Assembly (NCBI GenBank): GCA_963643985.1
Contig: CAVINP010000053.1
Coordinates: forward strand, 1-12,885
Length of the DNA: 12,885 nt
Direction of reading: 5' to 3'
Source: SFTH01 sp963643985
GTDB taxonomy: Bacteria > Bacillota > Clostridia > Christensenellales > Aristaeellaceae
The first letter of the stretch is position 1. Each line of letters begins with the position of its first letter. The notes under the pieces are model-generated. The model was not told the DNA's origin. It did not search any database and worked only from the letters and a program-made list of their open reading frames with translations. Below, piece after piece: positions 11,977 through 12,885 of this stretch. A program made the position numbers and the translations under genes.

Positions 11977-12885
11977 TCATTCCTGCGTAAAATCGATCTG
12001 ATGGATGACTTCCTTGAGCACGTCCGCGCTGTGGCGCAGCTGTGCGATTTCGCTCTCGGTCAGATCCGGCAGCAGCGTGCCCTTGATGCCCTTGCCGTTC
12101 ACGATCGTGGGAATGCTCAGGCAGACATCCTCGATGCCGAACTCGCCGTGCATCATGGAGGAAACGCAGAGCACGGAATCACAGCCGTTGAGCAGCGTCT
12201 TGACGATGTCGCAGACGGAAACAGCGATGGCATAGAAGGTCGCGCCCTTGCGCTGGATGACCTTGCCGCCGGAGGTGCGGATGTAGTTTTCGATCTCGTC
12301 CGTATCGAGGCTGGCCACAAAGTCTTCGCGATAGTTCAGATGTTCGCGGTATTCGTTGATGCCCAGAGAAGAAATACGCACGGAATTCCACGGCACGAAA
12401 GAGCTGTCACCATGCTCGCCCAACACGAAGGCGTGTACGTCCTTCTGGTTGATGGACAGGCACTCGGCGATACGGGAGCGCAGACGCGCGGAATCCAGCA
12501 GCGTGCCGGAACCGATGATGCGGTTCTCGGGAATGCCGGAGAGCCTGCAGAATGCGTAGGTCAGCACATCGACGGGGTTGCTCACGAACACATACAGCGC
12601 ATCCGGCGCGTGCTTGACAATCTGGGGCGTGATGGACTTGAGGATGTTGACGTTGATCTGGCAAAGCTCCAGACGCGTCTGGCCGGGCTTGCGTGCAATG
12701 CCGGAGGTGATGACCACGATATCCGAGCCCGCGGCGTCCTCATAGCTTCCGGCGTAGATCTTGCAAGGCTGCATAAACGGCGTGCCCTGGCGAATATCCA
12801 TGGCCTCGCCCAAGGCCTTGCGGGTGTTGACGTCGATCAGGACAATTTCGGAAGCCAGACCTTCAACCGCCATGGTGTACGCGAT
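11977..12885 (-). CDS. NAD-dependent L-lactate/L-malate dehydrogenase family protein, N-terminus cut off by the window edge
   Basis: The visible 302 residues lack only the first part of the Rossmann fold; the frame is open to 12885, so the Met at 12873 is internal. Counting from that Met: IVLIDVN with the NAD-selecting Asp14, Asn99 in SNPVD, Asp127 and Arg130 in the LDSAR segment, and catalytic His154 in GEHGDS. The overall scaffold, including GEHGD and Thr212 in KGATFY, is L-lactate dehydrogenase-like. However, the coenzyme loop reads ARKPGQTR, with Arg61 where lactate dehydrogenases have Gln102; Arg at this site is the malate-dehydrogenase determinant. Automatic naming would say lactate dehydrogenase; oxaloacetate/malate specificity is a serious alternative and would fit the fumarate-reductase genes downstream. 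Its stop is 21 nt before hdrB, so it is probably the first visible gene of the operon. Confidence 0.88.
   Translation of the reverse strand: MAYTMAVEGLASEIVLIDVNTRKALGEAMDIRQGTPFMQPCKIYAGSYEDAAGSDIVVITSGIARKPGQTRLELCQINVNILKSITPQIVKHAPDALYVFVSNPVDVLTYAFCRLSGIPENRIIGSGTLLDSARLRSRIAECLSINQKDVHAFVLGEHGDSSFVPWNSVRISSLGINEYREHLNYREDFVASLDTDEIENYIRTSGGKVIQRKGATFYAIAVSVCDIVKTLLNGCDSVLCVSSMMHGEFGIEDVCLSIPTIVNGKGIKGTLLPDLTESEIAQLRHSADVLKEVIHQIDFTQE

Noticed and set aside
1..12885. CRISPR arrays, insertion sequences, prophage or integration sites
   Set aside because: No spaced direct repeats, transposase-like frames or terminal inverted repeats were seen. The tRNA genes show no duplicated 3' end within the window.

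Overview
The window reads as chromosome from a GC-rich strict anaerobe, most likely a Bacillota/Clostridia-type bacterium. The reasons are purine-rich AGGAGG ribosome sites, consensus TTGACA/TATAAT promoters, tRNA genes with encoded CCA ends, a SpoIIE-type phosphatase beside a [FeFe]-hydrogenase-like protein, and an energy metabolism built on cytosolic iron-sulfur proteins. No gene supports a species name. All genes lie on the minus strand, so they are transcribed from right to left.

Region A (12885 down to 3241) is one tightly packed gene train. It begins with a 5'-truncated NAD-dependent 2-hydroxyacid dehydrogenase on a lactate dehydrogenase scaffold, carrying an Arg at the position that favours malate/oxaloacetate. 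Next come hdrB, hdrC and hdrA (heterodisulfide-reductase core), flxD, flxC, flxB and flxA (NAD(P)H-oxidising module), and finally frdB and frdA (soluble fumarate-reductase-like pair without a membrane anchor). Gaps are 20 nt or less and several genes overlap (ATGA). The order hdrBCA-flxDCBA-frdBA suggests one soluble complex. In this reading FlxA takes electrons from NAD(P)H, FlxBCD pass them to HdrA, and HdrA's flavin bifurcates them. One branch would go to ferredoxin, the other via HdrBC to a disulfide or, as the linkage suggests, via FrdB to FrdA and fumarate or a related enoate.

Region B (3240 to 250) is a second transcription unit with its own near-perfect promoter at 3197-3225. It encodes a thioredoxin-fold [2Fe-2S] protein (NuoE/HymA-like), a group-C-like [FeFe]-hydrogenase relative, and a SpoIIE-type Ser/Thr phosphatase. 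A long structured intergenic segment (2821-2905) separates the first two genes. The set looks like a redox or H2 sensor coupled to a phosphatase. Its position directly behind the bifurcation operon suggests a shared physiological signal. A stem-loop at 250-285 closes the unit.

Region C (200 to 1) is a tRNA operon with a consensus promoter (170-198): tRNA-Val(UAC), then tRNA-Asp(GUC), which runs off the window edge.

The most notable content is the linkage of Hdr-Flx electron bifurcation to an anchorless fumarate reductase, with a possibly malate-specific dehydrogenase upstream and a hydrogenase-derived sensor downstream.
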